Source of the DNA: Poa pratensis
Lineage: Eukaryota > Streptophyta > Magnoliopsida > Poales > Poaceae
DNA: 64,000 bases
Assembly: GCA_947311845.1 (NCBI GenBank)
Contig: CAMZMU010000096.1
Location: 20,064,288 to 20,128,287 of the forward strand
Direction of reading: 5' to 3'
Under the pieces are notes generated by a model. That model was not told the DNA's origin, made no database searches, and saw nothing but the letters and a program-made list of their open reading frames with translations. The position numbers were made by a program, and so were the translations under genes. This document shows, one piece after another, positions 23,301 through 36,598 of the stretch. Each line of letters starts with the position of its first letter. Positions within the stretch are counted from its first letter, which is position 1.

Positions 23301-26300
23301 AATTGGTGTGCGAAGCACATCAAAGCAGTAACAAATATTGGTGGACCTTTCTTAGGAGTTCCGAAGGCTGTTGCTGGGCTTTTCTCGTCTGAAGCCAAAG
23401 ATGTTGCTGTTGCTAGGTAATTCAAGTTAGAAGTTTGGTAGCTGATGTTTAATGGGCCTGCTAAAATCGTATTATTTTATAATGCAGTTGTTTATAGTAC
23501 TATTATAGTTCAAGGTAACACCTGATAGCCTTCATGTTATTTTGAGTAATGGCAGTTCTCTGTAAGGTTTACTTCAGACTATTTTCAGTTGTGCTCGTCA
23601 GTCAGTTGTTCACAGTATACTGTGTGTCCGCTTTAATCCGTAGTGCTGAGCTGTAGCACATGCAGTCATTTTTTTCCGTCTCGCGTCTTACTCATGCATT
23701 GCTAGTTTGTAACTGTGGGAATAAATAATCATAAAGTCATTCTTAAAAGTTCTGACTGCATGGTTACACCTTTAGTATGGTATGACCATAGTGTTTAACC
23801 TGTGCTCCGTGATAAAGATAGTGGGGCCGGGAAGTACGTTTTAGTTTAGAAGTTTGAAGCGGCATTGTATAAAATCATCAAGTACCATCTGATATGATAC
23901 CATTGATTCCCTTGGTAGCTTTTTTGAGGTAAAATTCCAAAAGACATGCTATTTCTGGCCACTTATCAATGGCACAGTTATTCTTTGCTACATGATGAAA
24001 GTATAAAAAGTGAGTGCTCAGATTTTTCTTTTTCACAACAGACATATAATTGATATTGGTCGTTTCCATTGTTCTGAGGGTAGCTGATAACTTTGAAACT
24101 AAAAATTGCGCCCATGTTAAAATAATTGGAAGCACAATTTTAAGCAATTATGTGTGTTGTTTGTATCCTTATCGGCTAAAATACACATGTCAGGTTTTGA
24201 GATTGCAGAAATTCTTGCCATGTTCTAGACAAACACATTAATGCAGACATCCAAGTGTAGATTGTTTGTATGTTGTTCATTGCTATGCCAATCTAATGGC
24301 CATGATCCCAACTATGAATCTGTTACGTTAGGGCTGTAGCACGTATTAGTTATTTCGTTGCAAACATAATACAAGTTCCAAACTTATGTAACCTCACTGG
24401 GTTATTCTACTTCGATGGATGCACCATGTAAGGTATTACCATGCCCATTGTTGAGGGTTAGAAGTGTAAATGGACTGTTTTGAGTATGTACTTCTCTGAA
24501 CATAAAATGTGCTGCTGTGGGTGGTATGGTATCGGCACATTTTTGCCATAGTTCAGAGTTAGAAGTGTAAACGAACTGTTTTGAGTATGTACTTTCCTGA
24601 TTTCACTTCAAACATGAAATGTGTCGATGGGTGGTATGGTATTGGCACACTTCTTTATTTGTCCAACTGAAATTCACCCCTCCTTATTATATCCATTTAC
24701 AGAGCTATTGCACCAGAAGTGTTGGACTCTGATTTCCTTGGACTTCAGACCTTGCGGCACTTGATGCGTATGACCCGTACATGGGATTCAACAATGTCAA
24801 TGCTCCCTAAAGGTGGGGAAACTATTTGGGGAGGTTTGGATTGGTCTCCAGAAGATGGCATTGAGTGTAGATCTAAGAAGCAAAAAATCAATGATTCTGA
24901 GGTTTCTAAGGATGTTAATGGGGAACCGGTCGAAGTTCATCCAGAGCCTGTAAACTATGGAAGAATGGTATCTTTTGGAAAAGATGTAGCAGAAGCTCCG
25001 GTATCAGATATTGAGCAGATCGAATTCCGTGTGAGTATTCAGAAGCATAATATCATACTAGCTTCACTTTACGTACTTATGACAAACATAGTATGCAAAT
25101 CAATATTTTCCTAGGTCTGTGGTATTGTCTTCAGCTATATGTCTGTCTTTACAACTGTCTGCACTGTCCTTCCTATTTCAGAAATCCTTGATGTTGTGTG
25201 CATCCAGTTTGTTAGTTGCACTGTTATCCATTCAGCAATCACTCCAATGAATCTCTTTTACTTTACGTTTATCATTTTATATTGCATTATAATCAAGTCA
25301 ACATTATTGGCTCAAAATGTAGCTTGTTCATCGTTGTGGTGACACTCCTTTAACGATTATCATTTAGTATTGCATTATGCTCTACATGTTGGCTTAACTT
25401 ATAGATGGTTCAGGTATTTGGCGTATGCTTGCAAGTTAAAGACACTAATATTTTGGTCTATTTTCTGCCTTGGTCACTCAGTCTGCCTTTATGCCGTTTG
25501 AGAAATATTGATTTCAAAGAGGATTGCTCTCCTATCCGTCCTGTATATACCGAAGCGTGAATGGTGTAGTGTGCCACTGTTAGGAGTTTGGTAGTTCGAA
25601 CTTGTTATTTAGATGTTTATGTGCTTTTTGCTGCAGTCCTTGAAAAGTAACTGTGAGTCGGTTACTCTAATTTGAGCCTTCCAGTTCACCACTAAATATA
25701 TTCAAGTTCACATGATGATCTTACTTTATTTTCTTTTTATGAGAGATATAGTGATATATTTTGTTCTCCTGCTATATATAACTATTAACTGCCTGTAGAA
25801 TGAGTTATTTTCTTTAAGATATATTGTTTGGGCTTCTAATTTTCTGGAAATTGGGCCGTGAGAAGTTTGTGGTGCGATCTTGATGTTGAAGAAAGACCTT
25901 ATTATCCTCGTTTCAGGATGCTGTCAAAGGCAGTAATCTTGCCCCTTCAAATAATTCATGCCGAGATGTGTGGACAGAGTATCACGAATTGGGGTGGGGT
26001 GGAATAAAGGCAGTTGCAGATTACAAAGTTTACACCGCAAGCTCTGTTATAGATCTTTTTCACTTTGTTGCTCCAAGGATGATGCAGCGTGGTAGTGTTC
26101 ATTTCTCATATGGAATTGCTGATGACTTGGATGATCCAAAATACAATCACTACAAGTATTGGTCAAACCCCTTGGAGACAAAGTAAGAATCATTTGCTAC
26201 CATTCTCATTTTAGTTCAGTTCCGTATGTCAGATATATTTAAGAAAACATACTTTGCCTGAAAATAAAGAATCTTCTGCATCAAACATGCATACAAAGAA

Positions 26301-26850
26301 ACCCTGCATATCCTGTGTATTTTCTCTTTGGTTTATATATGCCATCTCACTGCATTTTGCTTTGCAGACTACCAAATGCACCGGAAATGGAAATATTTTC
26401 AATGTATGGAGTAGGCATCCTACCGAAAGAGCATATGTCTACAAATTATCCCCACAGGCAGAGTGCAATATACCCTTCCAGATAGACGCCTCAGCGGAGG
26501 GTGGGGATGAGAATAGCTGCTTGAAAGGTGGTGTTTACTTGTCCAATGGTGATGAGACTGTTCCAGTTCTTAGCGCAGGGTATATGTGTGCCAAAGCATG
26601 GCGTGGAAAAACTCGCTTCAACCCTTCTGGCAGCAAGACCTACGTGAGAGAGTATAGTCATTCTCCACCCTCAACTCTCCTCGAAGGCAGGGGCACACAG
26701 AGTGGTGCGCACGTTGATATCATGGGAAACTTTGCTTTAATGGAGGATGTCATCAGGATTGCTGCTGGGGCAACTGGTGAGGAACTCAATGGTGATCAGG
26801 TGTTTTCTGATATATTCAAATGGTCTGAGAAGATAAAGCTGAAGTTATAA
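20314..26850 (+). CDS. PDAT1: Phospholipid:diacylglycerol acyltransferase 1, two frameshifts
   Basis: The enzyme moves an acyl chain from a phospholipid to diacylglycerol, making triacylglycerol at the ER. Exons: 20314-20783, 22816-23038, 23134-23416, 24703-25030, 25917-26182, 26368-26850, all GT..AG with consistent phases. Residues 1-60 are a charged cytosolic tail, 62-84 a membrane anchor (CCWLVGCVCSAWWLLLFLYN), and 115-136 the lid-like HPVVFVPGIVTGGLELWEGH. The LCAT/lipase nucleophile is PHSMG (Ser262). The acid and base are in exon 6 motifs GDETVPVLSAGY and SGAHVDIMGNF. The family frame is lost by one base in the G run at 23283-23287 (after residue 281; stop after about 15 more) and again at 26419-26420 (CC where the family needs CCC). 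Allowing for both, the length is about 684, normal for PDAT. Either a very recent pseudogene or two homopolymer base-call errors. Confidence 0.92.
20784..22815 (+). other. Intron 1 of PDAT1
   Basis: 2032-bp T-rich intron, GT at 20784 and AG at 22814-22815. It holds one Stowaway and no coding exon. Confidence 0.85.
22219..22341. mobile_element. Stowaway MITE in PDAT1 intron 1
   Basis: 123 bp, ends CTCCCTCCGTTCCAAATTAA and TTTAGAACGGAGGGAG, TA duplications at 22217-22218 and 22342-22343. Confidence 0.92.
24452..24655 (+). repeat. Imperfect tandem duplication in PDAT1 intron 3
   Basis: Two adjacent units of about 100 bp share GTTAGAAGTGTAAA, GACTGTTTTGAGTATGTACT (AACTG in unit 2) and GGGTGGTATGGTAT. 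They end about 50 bp before the exon 4 acceptor. Confidence 0.75.
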
Positions 26851-27950
26851 CATCTACATGAAGTTAGTAGGAAATGATGTTCTCTCTTATGAGGACGCAG
26901 ATTTTAGTCTCTGGTTAAATTCTATAAATTTTGATTGATGATGTGATGATCTTCCTCTCGCCTTATTGCGATATTGTGAGCTGGCGTATATTAAAAAATG
27001 TATAGATGCAAGTCGTGGTACTTTTTGTAGGTTCCCTTGTGATGTTGTGAAGAATATTGTGCAGTTCATTTGCATGCTGATCAGTCATAACATTCATCTG
27101 TTTATTAAGGCAGATTTTTTTTCTCTCGAGCAGAAACTCTCGAATTTGATTTGATTACTACAGATGAAAGTCGCTTACACTGTGGCGCATCACCGACCAC
27201 CGAAATAGTTATCAAAGCATGTTATACTTCTGAGAAAAGAACTTCATTATACAACGATCTGAAAGTGTGTTTTCAACTTGAATATGTGAAAGCTGAACAT
27301 AAAGTGACAAGTGGAGTTTCTCCTACTCCGCCAACTCTAGCACCCCAAACACGCAGCCAACTCTAGAACACCAAACACGTGCTGAAAGATTAACATGCTC
27401 ATCCCCACAATTACTTCTGTCATCGTAACATCTTTGCTGCTCACGACTTGCAAAGATTCAGAAAATTTTGGTTTTCAGAGGCACTTGTCCCAACAAGATA
27501 TCATGCCAAAACCTAACACTTTAACCATTTTGAAGAAATTCCACTTTCCGTACCCAAATCCTTGAAAAAGTTTACTTTCATCATAAAAGTTCTGCTTGGT
27601 CCAAAACGAATATTGAACTTTCAAAAAAGTTCACATCTTGTCCGACTCAAAAAAATGATGACTTGCACTGCCCATCGCGATTCAACGAGAATGTGCGCAT
27701 GAGCGAGTCCACATGACTGGAAGCAATGTACAAACTCTGCAAAGTAGTGGTTCAACGCTCTCCGGTGTTCTGAAGCCTTGCGGAAGGCAATTCTCCAGAG
27801 GTCAAATATGTGATCAGTGACCACCAATATAACAATGGATACTATCTAGCCTTTGGTATCTATCCTCAGCGGTCTACATTTGTTAAAACAATCCCCACTT
27901 CTCAAGCTAACAAAAGATGTACCTTTGCTAGAGAACAAGAGTGTGGCAGG
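26851..27950. other. PDAT1 3' flank, no further gene recognised
   Basis: A/T-rich downstream sequence. The minus strand at 27827-27621 has a protein-like open stretch (RALNHYFAEFVHCFQSCGLA) that I cannot assign. It lacks a convincing start and may be a transposon-derived fragment. Confidence 0.3.
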
Positions 27951-27959
27951 AAGATGTGG

Positions 27960-28110
27960 AGAGGGTCTTTCTTGCGAGGAGTGTAGGCTATTTATTTTTA
28001 TTTTTATGGCATGTGTAGTCCGTACCAGGTTTCTTAAAAACTACGTTCTGTAATAATCTTCTTAATTAATATATCTAGACAAGCCTTTTGCCTCCGTTAG
28101 AAAAAAAATG
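27960..28110 (+). mobile_element. LINE 3' end remnant
   Basis: TAATAATCTTCTTAATTAAT then GACAAGCCTTTTGCCTCCGT and a short A run. The same 3' end recurs at 12640-12710 and 29550-29600. Confidence 0.5.
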
Positions 28111-28549
28111 CAAATAACGGGTGAAAGAGTGATGAAACAACTTCAAAATATTAAGAGTTATGACTACTTCCAATATACATAGTTGTAGTCTTCAATTATA
28201 TCATTACATGGGAGTAAATAGTGCTAGAATTGTTGTGCAAAACAGAGTAGTTATAAACATAGATCTGTGATAAAACTAAGGGATACTGAAAACGAAGTAG
28301 TTGGGAAGAAACATGCATAGTAACATTATGGTTTTCACTTGATCTACCAGTGAATGTGTGGTGTGGAGCTGACCCAAACACCCTTTGAACGACTTTTTGG
28401 ATATTTAAAAAGAGTTACAGATGCCAGGAAGAGATAACATGCATATCCATAGACAGATAACCTTCGAGGGGAGACAGTTGAACGGTTTGCCATGTTTTCT
28501 CCATCTAAAATAAGATTTTAATTGAAACCATGATTCTTTTTGTTGCTAC

Positions 28550-29150
28550 ACTGTGAGTTGTATTTCATAGACTAAATAAAGGATATGCAAGAATGTTGCA
28601 AAAACATCGTTATTCGAATATTCCCGATGCTTCCTATCCTCACACCCACACACTTCTCTAGTTGGGTTTAACAGTATCATGCGTAATTCATAGACTCCAA
28701 TCGAACATATGGATGATAACACTAGTTGTATGGATTAGCCAATGTAGAATGCACATAGGAGGGAGAGGCGAGAAGAATAGAACACAAGAGAGTAGATATA
28801 TATGTGCAAGAAATAATTACAAAGAGAGGCAAGAGTTTCTATAACAACAATGGTTGGTGCGAGTCTATTGAACAATCTTAAAGTAGTTGAGCTAATGCAA
28901 AGGTACATTTGGATAAATTACGATAACATGTATACACACATGCGTACTTTTGATATTTGTCCCATGCTCGCTCGACCAGAATGAAGACCCAAATCATTCA
29001 TCTTCTCTCCTTCTACTAAATAACTTTTTTTTAGAACACGTTGTGATAAAAGCATGCATCTTCTATATTAATGCTCGAGGAAAAGTAACTGTAGTCCATT
29101 TGAATAGTACAAATATCATTAGGACTCCTTCAAGACAATCATATACAAAA
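28550..29150 (+). repeat. L repeat, copy
   Basis: Landmarks ATTCCCGATGCTTCCTATCC, ATGGATGATAACACTAG, AGAACACAAGAGAGTAG and GATAACATGTATACACACA in order. Confidence 0.7.
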
Positions 29151-29164
29151 TCCGCAACCAATGG

Positions 29165-29610
29165 CAAGAGACTAGGGGGAAAGGGGGGCACCCAACACCA
29201 TTCCGAGTGCGTGCATGTTACAAACATTCATATTTATATCTGGAATGAGTCCACCACGGTTAAGTATTTGTGATCCACCAACTCCACAAAGGGGAGAGCT
29301 TGTTATAAGGGTATACCTTCCACTCCTATGCTTGTTTTGTGGGAATTTTGGAATGAGCACAATGCGTGAGCGTTCAAAATTTGTAATTGATGCCTCCTCT
29401 TGTTGTCTGTAAGATTACGTAGGAAGCAGCGTATTGGGGAAAGGCCGGATCGAGACAAATGGGGTCTCCCGTGCTATGAGAGTATGGATTTCCTTTTTTT
29501 TCCGATGGCATAATTAAGATCCAAGTTTGTAAAGAACTTGTTATGTAGTAATCTTCTTAATTCATAGATCGAGACAAACCTTTTGCGCCCGTTTAAAAAA
29601 TCAAATAGCA
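29165..29610 (+). pseudogene. LINE C-terminal and 3' UTR remnant
   Basis: Contains the same stretch as 12340-12480 (AAAGGGGAGAGCTTGTTATA, then TTTGTGGGAATTTTGGAATG, the decayed WNER motif) and the LINE tail ending GCGCCCGTTTAAAAAA. Confidence 0.55.
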
Positions 29611-29929
29611 GGTGGAAGAGTGATGAAAGCAACTTCAAAATATGAAGTTTTATGATTAGTTCCGATATACATAGTTGTAGTCTTATGGGAGTAAATATTG
29701 CTAGCATCATTGTGCAATTATAGTAGTTATAATCATAGTATTGGGACAAATCTAAGGAATATTGAAAACAAATGATTTGGGAAGAAACATGGAAAGTTAG
29801 GGTCTTCACTTGACGTACCAGTGACTGCGGTGGTGTGGAGCTAATTTGAACATCCTATATCCACTTTCCATAACTATTCCATCTAAAAATTGATTTTAGT
29901 TGGGGTTGTGGTCCATTGACTCGCTTCAC

Positions 29930-30600
29930 TCTGAGTTGTATTTCATAGAGTAAACAAGGGAGATGAAAAGAACATAATCATAATGAAGCTACTGGAACTT
30001 TCCTGATGCTTCCTATTCTAACACCCACACTTCTCCAGTTGGGTTTATCGCTATCATGCGTAATTCTCGGACACCAATTAATCATATGACCCGCTAAAAA
30101 ATCAAATATATGGATGATAACACTAGTTAAATGGATAAGCCCATGCAGACAACATGAAGGAGAGAGGTGAGAAGAATATAACACAAGACAATAGGTAGAT
30201 ATGTGCAAGAAATAATTAAGACGAGAGGTACTCACTTCTACAAAAAAAAATGGTTGGTGTCAGTCTATTGAAGAATGTTAAAGTACCTATGTTAATTCAA
30301 GGTACATTTGTATACACACATGTGAGCTTTTGATAGTTGTTCCATGCTTGCTTGCTAGAATGAAGACCCAAATTATCTGTATTCTCTCCATGACCTAAAC
30401 AACTTTTCTTTCCAAAACACATTTTGATGATATCATGCATGTCTGTATTAATGCTTGAGATAAAGTAACTACAGCCGAATTGAATAGTACTAATATCATT
30501 ATAACTTCTTTTAAACGATCATACACAAACATTCCAAAAAATATACACAAAATTCAAGTATTTCACCATACATCACATCTGGAAGTAAGAGGTGATCTCA
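29930..30600 (+). repeat. L repeat, copy
   Basis: Ordered L landmarks: CTTTCCTGATGCTTCCTATT, ATGGATGATAACACTAG, AACACAAGACAATAGG, then TATACACACATGTGAGC. Confidence 0.65.
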
Positions 30601-31797
30601 CCGTGCGAGAACAGAAGTGACATGCAACTGAAACAACTAATTTCTTAGTCCAGCAATGCATATACCTGGCCATGGGCAGCCCGCCCAGACGGCCCGGCCC
30701 TAAAATCTCAGGCCGGGCCAGGCTCGGGCCTGATTTTCGGGCCCGGTAGTCAGGTTGGGTCGGGCCTAACAAAAACAGAAATCAGCAAGGTTCGGCCCGA
30801 CCGATCGGGTGATACGTCTCAAACGTATCTATAATTTTTAGTTGTTCCATGCATATTATGTATCATTGCCACATGCTTTTATAATGCTTTTCATTTTGGC
30901 ACATTTTTATGGAACTAACCTATTAACAAGATGTCCAGTGCCAGTTCCTGTTTTTGCTGTCTTTTTGTTTCAGAAAATTTAGTCGGTGAATTTTCTCGGA
31001 ATGATCTGCCAATTTACATGATTTATTTTCACGAAGAAACAAAGACTACGCCAAGAGGGCGCCTGCAGGGGGCCCACAACCCCAGACGACCCCCAGGCAC
31101 GGCCCAGCCTTGGCCGCGCCTGAGCCCCACCTGGGCGACTCGGAGATCTCCTCGAGTTGCCCTTTCGCCTATAAATTGTCTTCCTCCCGAAAACCCTCGG
31201 TACCCGATCATATTTTCCAGAAAAGTTCGAGGCCGCCGCCGCCCCCAACCCTAGATCAGGAGGATTCTGCAGCTCTTCCTGGCACCCTGCCGGAGGGGGA
31301 GATCGTCACCGGAGGCATCTACACCACCATGCCTGCCTCTGGAGGGATGTGTGAGTAGTCCACCATGACTACGGGTCCATGGCAGTAGCTAGATGGTTGT
31401 CTCTTCTCCTTTGTGCTTCATTGTTTAGATCTTATGAGCTGCCTACATGATTAAGGTCATCTTTATGTAATACTATGTATTGTGTTTGCGGGGATCTGAT
31501 GAATTATGGAGTCTTGACATTATGGTTCAGTTTATCTATGATATGTTTTATTTATGATCTTGCATGCTCTCCGATGCTTGTGGATACTTTGGCCGGAGTA
31601 ATTACTTGTGTCATTAGAGGGGATATTTATGCTAGTTAGTGGGTTCATGCCTCTCTTGTTCGAGCTCAAGTTGACAGAAACGATTAGAACTTGAGATGTG
31701 ATGTTTCTACTAGGGATAAAACAACGGTGGTTATTGCTTTATGTTGTGCTCATTGCTCACATTACGCACCATGCTTATTGCAATTATCTGTTGCTTG

Positions 31798-33371
31798 TGA
31801 TGACGTGAAAACACATGTTCGTTGGGAGACCCCAAGAGGAAGGTATGATGTAGTGCAGTAGCAATTTTCCCTCATTATGAAACCAAGGTTGTCGAATCCA
31901 GGAGCAATCAGAAGTGCTCTGAAGGTTGTCAGCGGCGCCGTTACCCGATCACTGACGTGGAACCTGCACACAACACAATCAAACTACTTTGCCCCAACGA
32001 AACAGGAAGGTTGTCAATCTCCCCGGCTTGCTGAAAACAAAGGATTAAACGTATGGTGTGGAAAATAGTATTAATTGCAGAAAGTAAAAGAGAACAGATG
32101 TTTGCAGTTGGTGGTTTTATCAGTGTAAAAGAATGGACCGGGGTCCACAGTTCACTAGTGGTGTCTCTCCATAAAAGATAACTAACATGCTGGGTAAACA
32201 AATTACAGCTGGGCAATTGACAAATAATGAACGCATGACAATGCATTTATATGACAAGATGATTACTATGATATTTAATCGGGCATTACATCAAGATACA
32301 TAGACCGTTATCCAACATCATCTATGACTAATAATCCACCGCCAGGTTAACATCCGTGTCCCCCGTTGGTATTAAGTTGCAAGCAACAGATAATTGCATT
32401 AAGCAAAGTGTGTAATGTAAACAACACAAATGACCGTAGACATAGCATTGTTGTTTTATCCCTAGTGGCAACAACACATCCACAACCTTAGATGTTTCTG
32501 TCACTCACCCAGATTACTGGAGGCATGAACCCACTATCGAGCATAAATACTCCCTCTTGGAGTTAAAAGCATCTACTTGGCCAAAGCATCTACTAATAAC
32601 GGAGAGCATGCAAGATCATAAACAACATATAAAGATAGATTGATAATCAACTTGATCATAGTATCAATATTCATCGGATCCCAGCAAACACAACTTGTAG
32701 CATTACAATAAGATGATCTTGATCATGATAGGCAGCTCACAAGATCTAAACATGATAGCACAAAGTGGAGAGACAACCATCTAGCTACTGCTATGGACCC
32801 GTAGTCCAAGGATGAACTACTCACGCATCACTCCGGAGGAAGGCATGGCGATGTAGAGCCCTCCGGCGATGATCTCCCCTCCGACAGAGTGCCGGGAAGA
32901 GCTTCAGAACCCTCCCGAGTTAGGGTTGATGACGGCGGCGGCTCTGGAACTTTTCGTGGAATAGTGCTCGGGTATTTAGGGTTTTCGGGGCAGGAGGAAT
33001 AAATAGGCGAAGGGCGGCGTCGGAGGGCAACCGAGGGGCCACACCACCCCTCGGCGCACCTGGCATGGGGGCCACGCCCTAGGGTGGTGTGGCCGCCCTC
33101 TGGCGCCTCTCCGTCTCCCCTTTGGACTCCGTGGACGTGTCGGTGAAATAGGGACCTCCGTTGATTTTCGTCCAATTCCGAGAATATTCCCCGACTAGCT
33201 TTTCTGAAACGGAAAAACAGCAGAAAACAGGAACTGGCACTGTGGCATCTTGTTAATAGGTTAGTCCAAGAAAATGTGTAAAAATGCTGTGAAGTGTATA
33301 TAAAACATGTAACAATAGGCATAATATCAACATGGAACATCAAAAATTATAGATACGTTTGAGACGTATCA
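31798..33371 (-). repeat. 3' LTR of the Gypsy element
   Basis: 1574 bp. On the minus strand it starts TGATACGTCTC (33371) and ends CACGTCATCA (31798). Confidence 0.92.
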
Positions 33372-33391
33372 GCATCCCCAAGCTTAGTTCC
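33372..33391 (-). other. Polypurine tract
   Basis: On the minus strand AAGCTTGGGGATGC abuts the 3' LTR start, the usual primer site for plus-strand synthesis in this Gypsy group. Confidence 0.7.
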
Positions 33392-35887
33392 TACTCGTCC
33401 TCGAGTAGGTAAACGATAAAACAATATAATTTTTGAGTGACATGCTACACACAATCTTGATCAAATAATAGTGTAAGCACATGTGAATGAATGAAGTGAT
33501 CCAAGTCAATGGTCTATAGTTTGCTACTAAATAAGCAATGAGTAAACAACTGAATCATATGAGCAAAACTTTTCATGAATAGTACTTTGGAGACATTGGA
33601 TCCATAAGTTTTGCATAAGAGTTAACTCACAAAGCAATAATTTCAAATAAAAGGTATTTGATCAACACAAAGGAAGATTTTAGTTTCAGCATTTGCTTCA
33701 ACCTCAACATATTTATCTCATGGATATTGTCAATACAAAGCAATATAATCAGTCAAATACGCTAGCATATAACAATTGTTGTACCAAAGTTGACACTAGT
33801 GTTTGCTTGTGGAGATAGAAAGAAGTAGGAAAACTGACTCAACATAAAAGTAAAAGAAAGGCCCTTCGCAGAGGGAAGCAGGGATTAAATCATGTGCTAG
33901 AGCTTTTTAGTTTTTGAAATCATATAGAGAGTAAAAATAATGTTTTGAGAGGTGTATGCTAATTGTCAACGAATCAGTAGTAGACAGTACGATATAACCC
34001 TTGCCAACCAGACTTTTTAAGAGCGGCTCCCATGAAGGACGTTATTTCTACCAGCAAGGCAGATCATCCCTCTTTTCTCTTTTGTTTACACATGCAGATG
34101 TTTCACTGAAGGCTCAGTTGACAAAATGTGAAGAGATTAAGCGGTTAAAGTTGTAATTAATTGGACTGGCACCCCGTTGCCAGCTCTTTTTGCAAAATTA
34201 ATAGATAAGCGGATGTATATGCCGCTAGTCTGGAGGAAAAGCCTGATTGACAAGTGAAATAAAGACATCTACCACGTCCTCATGAGCTTGGTAAACAGTG
34301 ACACAAAAAGGAGTAATAACAATTTTGAATAGTTTAAAGGTAGCACATGAAAAATTTACTTGGAGTGGCAGGAAAATACCACATATAGGTAGGTATGGTG
34401 GACACAGATGACATGGATTTTGGCTCAAGGATTTGGATGCACAAGCAGCATTCCCGCTTAGTACAGAGTTTAGGCTAGCAAGGTTATTTAAGCAAACACA
34501 GACTATCAACCGGTACACCAAAACTTATATGACAACATATCGAAACATTATAAGACTCCACACTGTCTTCCTTGTTAACCAAACCCTTTTACTAGAAAAT
34601 ATCTAGACATTGGAATTACCACTTATACAAACCAAATTTCAACAAGCTTTACGGCAGTTCTCACTAATGGGCTTTACTTACATGATACAAAGTTTAAACA
34701 TGACCTACTTAGTAACTCAAAACAATTGACGAGTATCAAATTATCCAAGATAGTGATCTACAAGAGTATGTAAGCGTTTTCCATTATGCCATTACCACAT
34801 GCAACATTTTCTGTTCCAACCAAACACCAATCAACTTATTTAAACAACTCTAAACAAATATAAGTGAAGCAAGAGAGTACTTTTTTAAAAGAACTAATAG
34901 CTCTGAACAAGAGATACATGAAAACAAGAGCTAAAAGCTTAACAACGCTAGATGTGAATACTCAACAAGTATAAGTGAAAATAGGAGTATTCTAATGAAA
35001 AAGCGGAGCGTGTCTCTCTCCCAAACAAGATGCTAGGATCCAACAAGTTGTGATCAGAAAATAAAACATAAACAAACTGAAAATAAAAGCACACAGACGC
35101 TCCAAGAACAACACATATGATGTGAAGAAATTAAAATATAGTCTCACTAGAGATGACCTGATACTTTGTCGATGACCAAGCTTTGACGCTTGAGTCTTCT
35201 TGAAATATGTTGGGGAGATCCATGGGAGCCTCCCCAAGCTTAAGCTCTTCACTCTTTTGATCTTATTATATCACCCTTCTCTCTTGACACTTGAAAACTT
35301 CCTTCACCCCAAACTCAACATAATTCTCATTAGAGGGTTAGTGCATCAAATAAAAAATTCACATGTTCTGTAAAGACGCAAACATGACCATCATTTTAAA
35401 CATTAGTTACTGTTACTAGCCTTATGTGAAGCTCTTCCACCCTTAAAGAATTCCACCTAACACTTGTAATAGAGAGAATGCAAAACAAAAGACAGAATCT
35501 GTCCAAATCAGAACAATCCGTAAAGACTAATTTTCCGGGGCACTTACAGTACTCAGATCGAAAAACGTTGAACTAACGAAAGATACGTACATATATCAGG
35601 AATATGCACAAAAATTTGCAGATTTAAATCACGTTTCTATAATTTTAAGAATTTCGTACAGTGAACAACAGAAATCTGTTCCTGCGCTGTAACCCCAATT
35701 TAGCATCATCTTATCATTAGATACTTTTCTTGGCACAACAATACGATAAAGTAAAGATACAAAGGAGTTGCTACAGAAGTAAACTAACTTCTTGACTCAA
35801 AAAAAGAAAAATTGCAGAAAAAATAAAATGGGTTGCCTCCCATAAGCGCTTCTCTTTAACGCCTTTTACCTAGGCACAAAGCTTGCA
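33392..35887 (-). other. Non-coding internal region of the Gypsy element
   Basis: A/T-rich and stop-rich in all frames. It contains the motif GGGAGGCAACCCA (minus strand, near 35830) that I associate with internal regions of this retrotransposon group. No polymerase or integrase motif is found. Confidence 0.6.
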
Positions 35888-36598
35888 TCAAGTGTTACCA
35901 AAGATATTGAAATCTCCCAACCTTTCAGTGGGATCATCTTTCTTAATTGGGAAGAAAAAATTTCGATTGATAGGAGCATTAAATTTCATGAACCCATACC
36001 TTGCATTGATAAATCCACTTTTTAAGAAGGACCTTCCCAGGACTATATTATTAGGAGATTTCGCAAGAATCATAAAATTCACAGGAATAGTCTTACTTTG
36101 AATAGTAACTTCGACATTATTAATAATCCCCATACTCTTTATGATAGTCCCATCAGCGTGAAAATGAAAAACAGGATAATTGACCATACTATCAAAATTT
36201 AATAAATCATAAACCATTTTAGGCATGATAGACATTGTAGAACCAAGATCGCAGTAGGCACGAAATTTCTCACTACCAATACTTATCTCAATGAAGGGTT
36301 CCCAATCGTTCTTTAACTCAACTAGGGGTTGCTCTATGTGGTTCTGGCTCAAATTTAAATCATTAAGTGACTTTTCTATTTTGTCTAGCCTAGTAAACAC
36401 CCCAGTTTCATCTATCATGGGAAAAATTGCCAATCCATTCAAAATTTTATAGGCTTTTCCTGCATCATATTCAGAGAAAGTCTCTCCTACCATAACATCT
36501 AGGGCATTCTGATATAAAGAGAACAAGCCGAAGTAGAAAAAATTTATGAGAACTCCCAAATCCATCTTAGGCTGTATCTTCCTATGCAGTTCTAACAT
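35888..36598 (-). CDS. Gag C-terminus plus aspartic protease of the Gypsy element
   Basis: 236-residue open frame. The first third is Gag-like (VGETFSEYDAGKAYKILNGL) and includes a possible coiled stretch (RLDKIEKSLNDLNLSQNHIE). Residues about 105-225 form a retropepsin: FIEISIGSEKFRAYCDLGST with a catalytic Asp in the D-L-G turn, and the C-terminal NNIVLGRSFLKSGF flap and ILG-like motif. It would mature Gag in virus-like particles. No zinc knuckle is seen, and no polymerase follows. Confidence 0.7.
   Translation of the reverse strand: MLELHRKIQPKMDLGVLINFFYFGLFSLYQNALDVMVGETFSEYDAGKAYKILNGLAIFPMIDETGVFTRLDKIEKSLNDLNLSQNHIEQPLVELKNDWEPFIEISIGSEKFRAYCDLGSTMSIMPKMVYDLLNFDSMVNYPVFHFHADGTIIKSMGIINNVEVTIQSKTIPVNFMILAKSPNNIVLGRSFLKSGFINARYGFMKFNAPINRNFFFPIKKDDPTERLGDFNIFGNT

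Noticed and set aside
27621..27827. 68-codon minus-strand peptide containing NHYFAEFVHCFQSCGLAH
   Set aside because: It is protein-like, but there is no start context, flanking exons or family I can name. Kept only as a remark in the flank entry.
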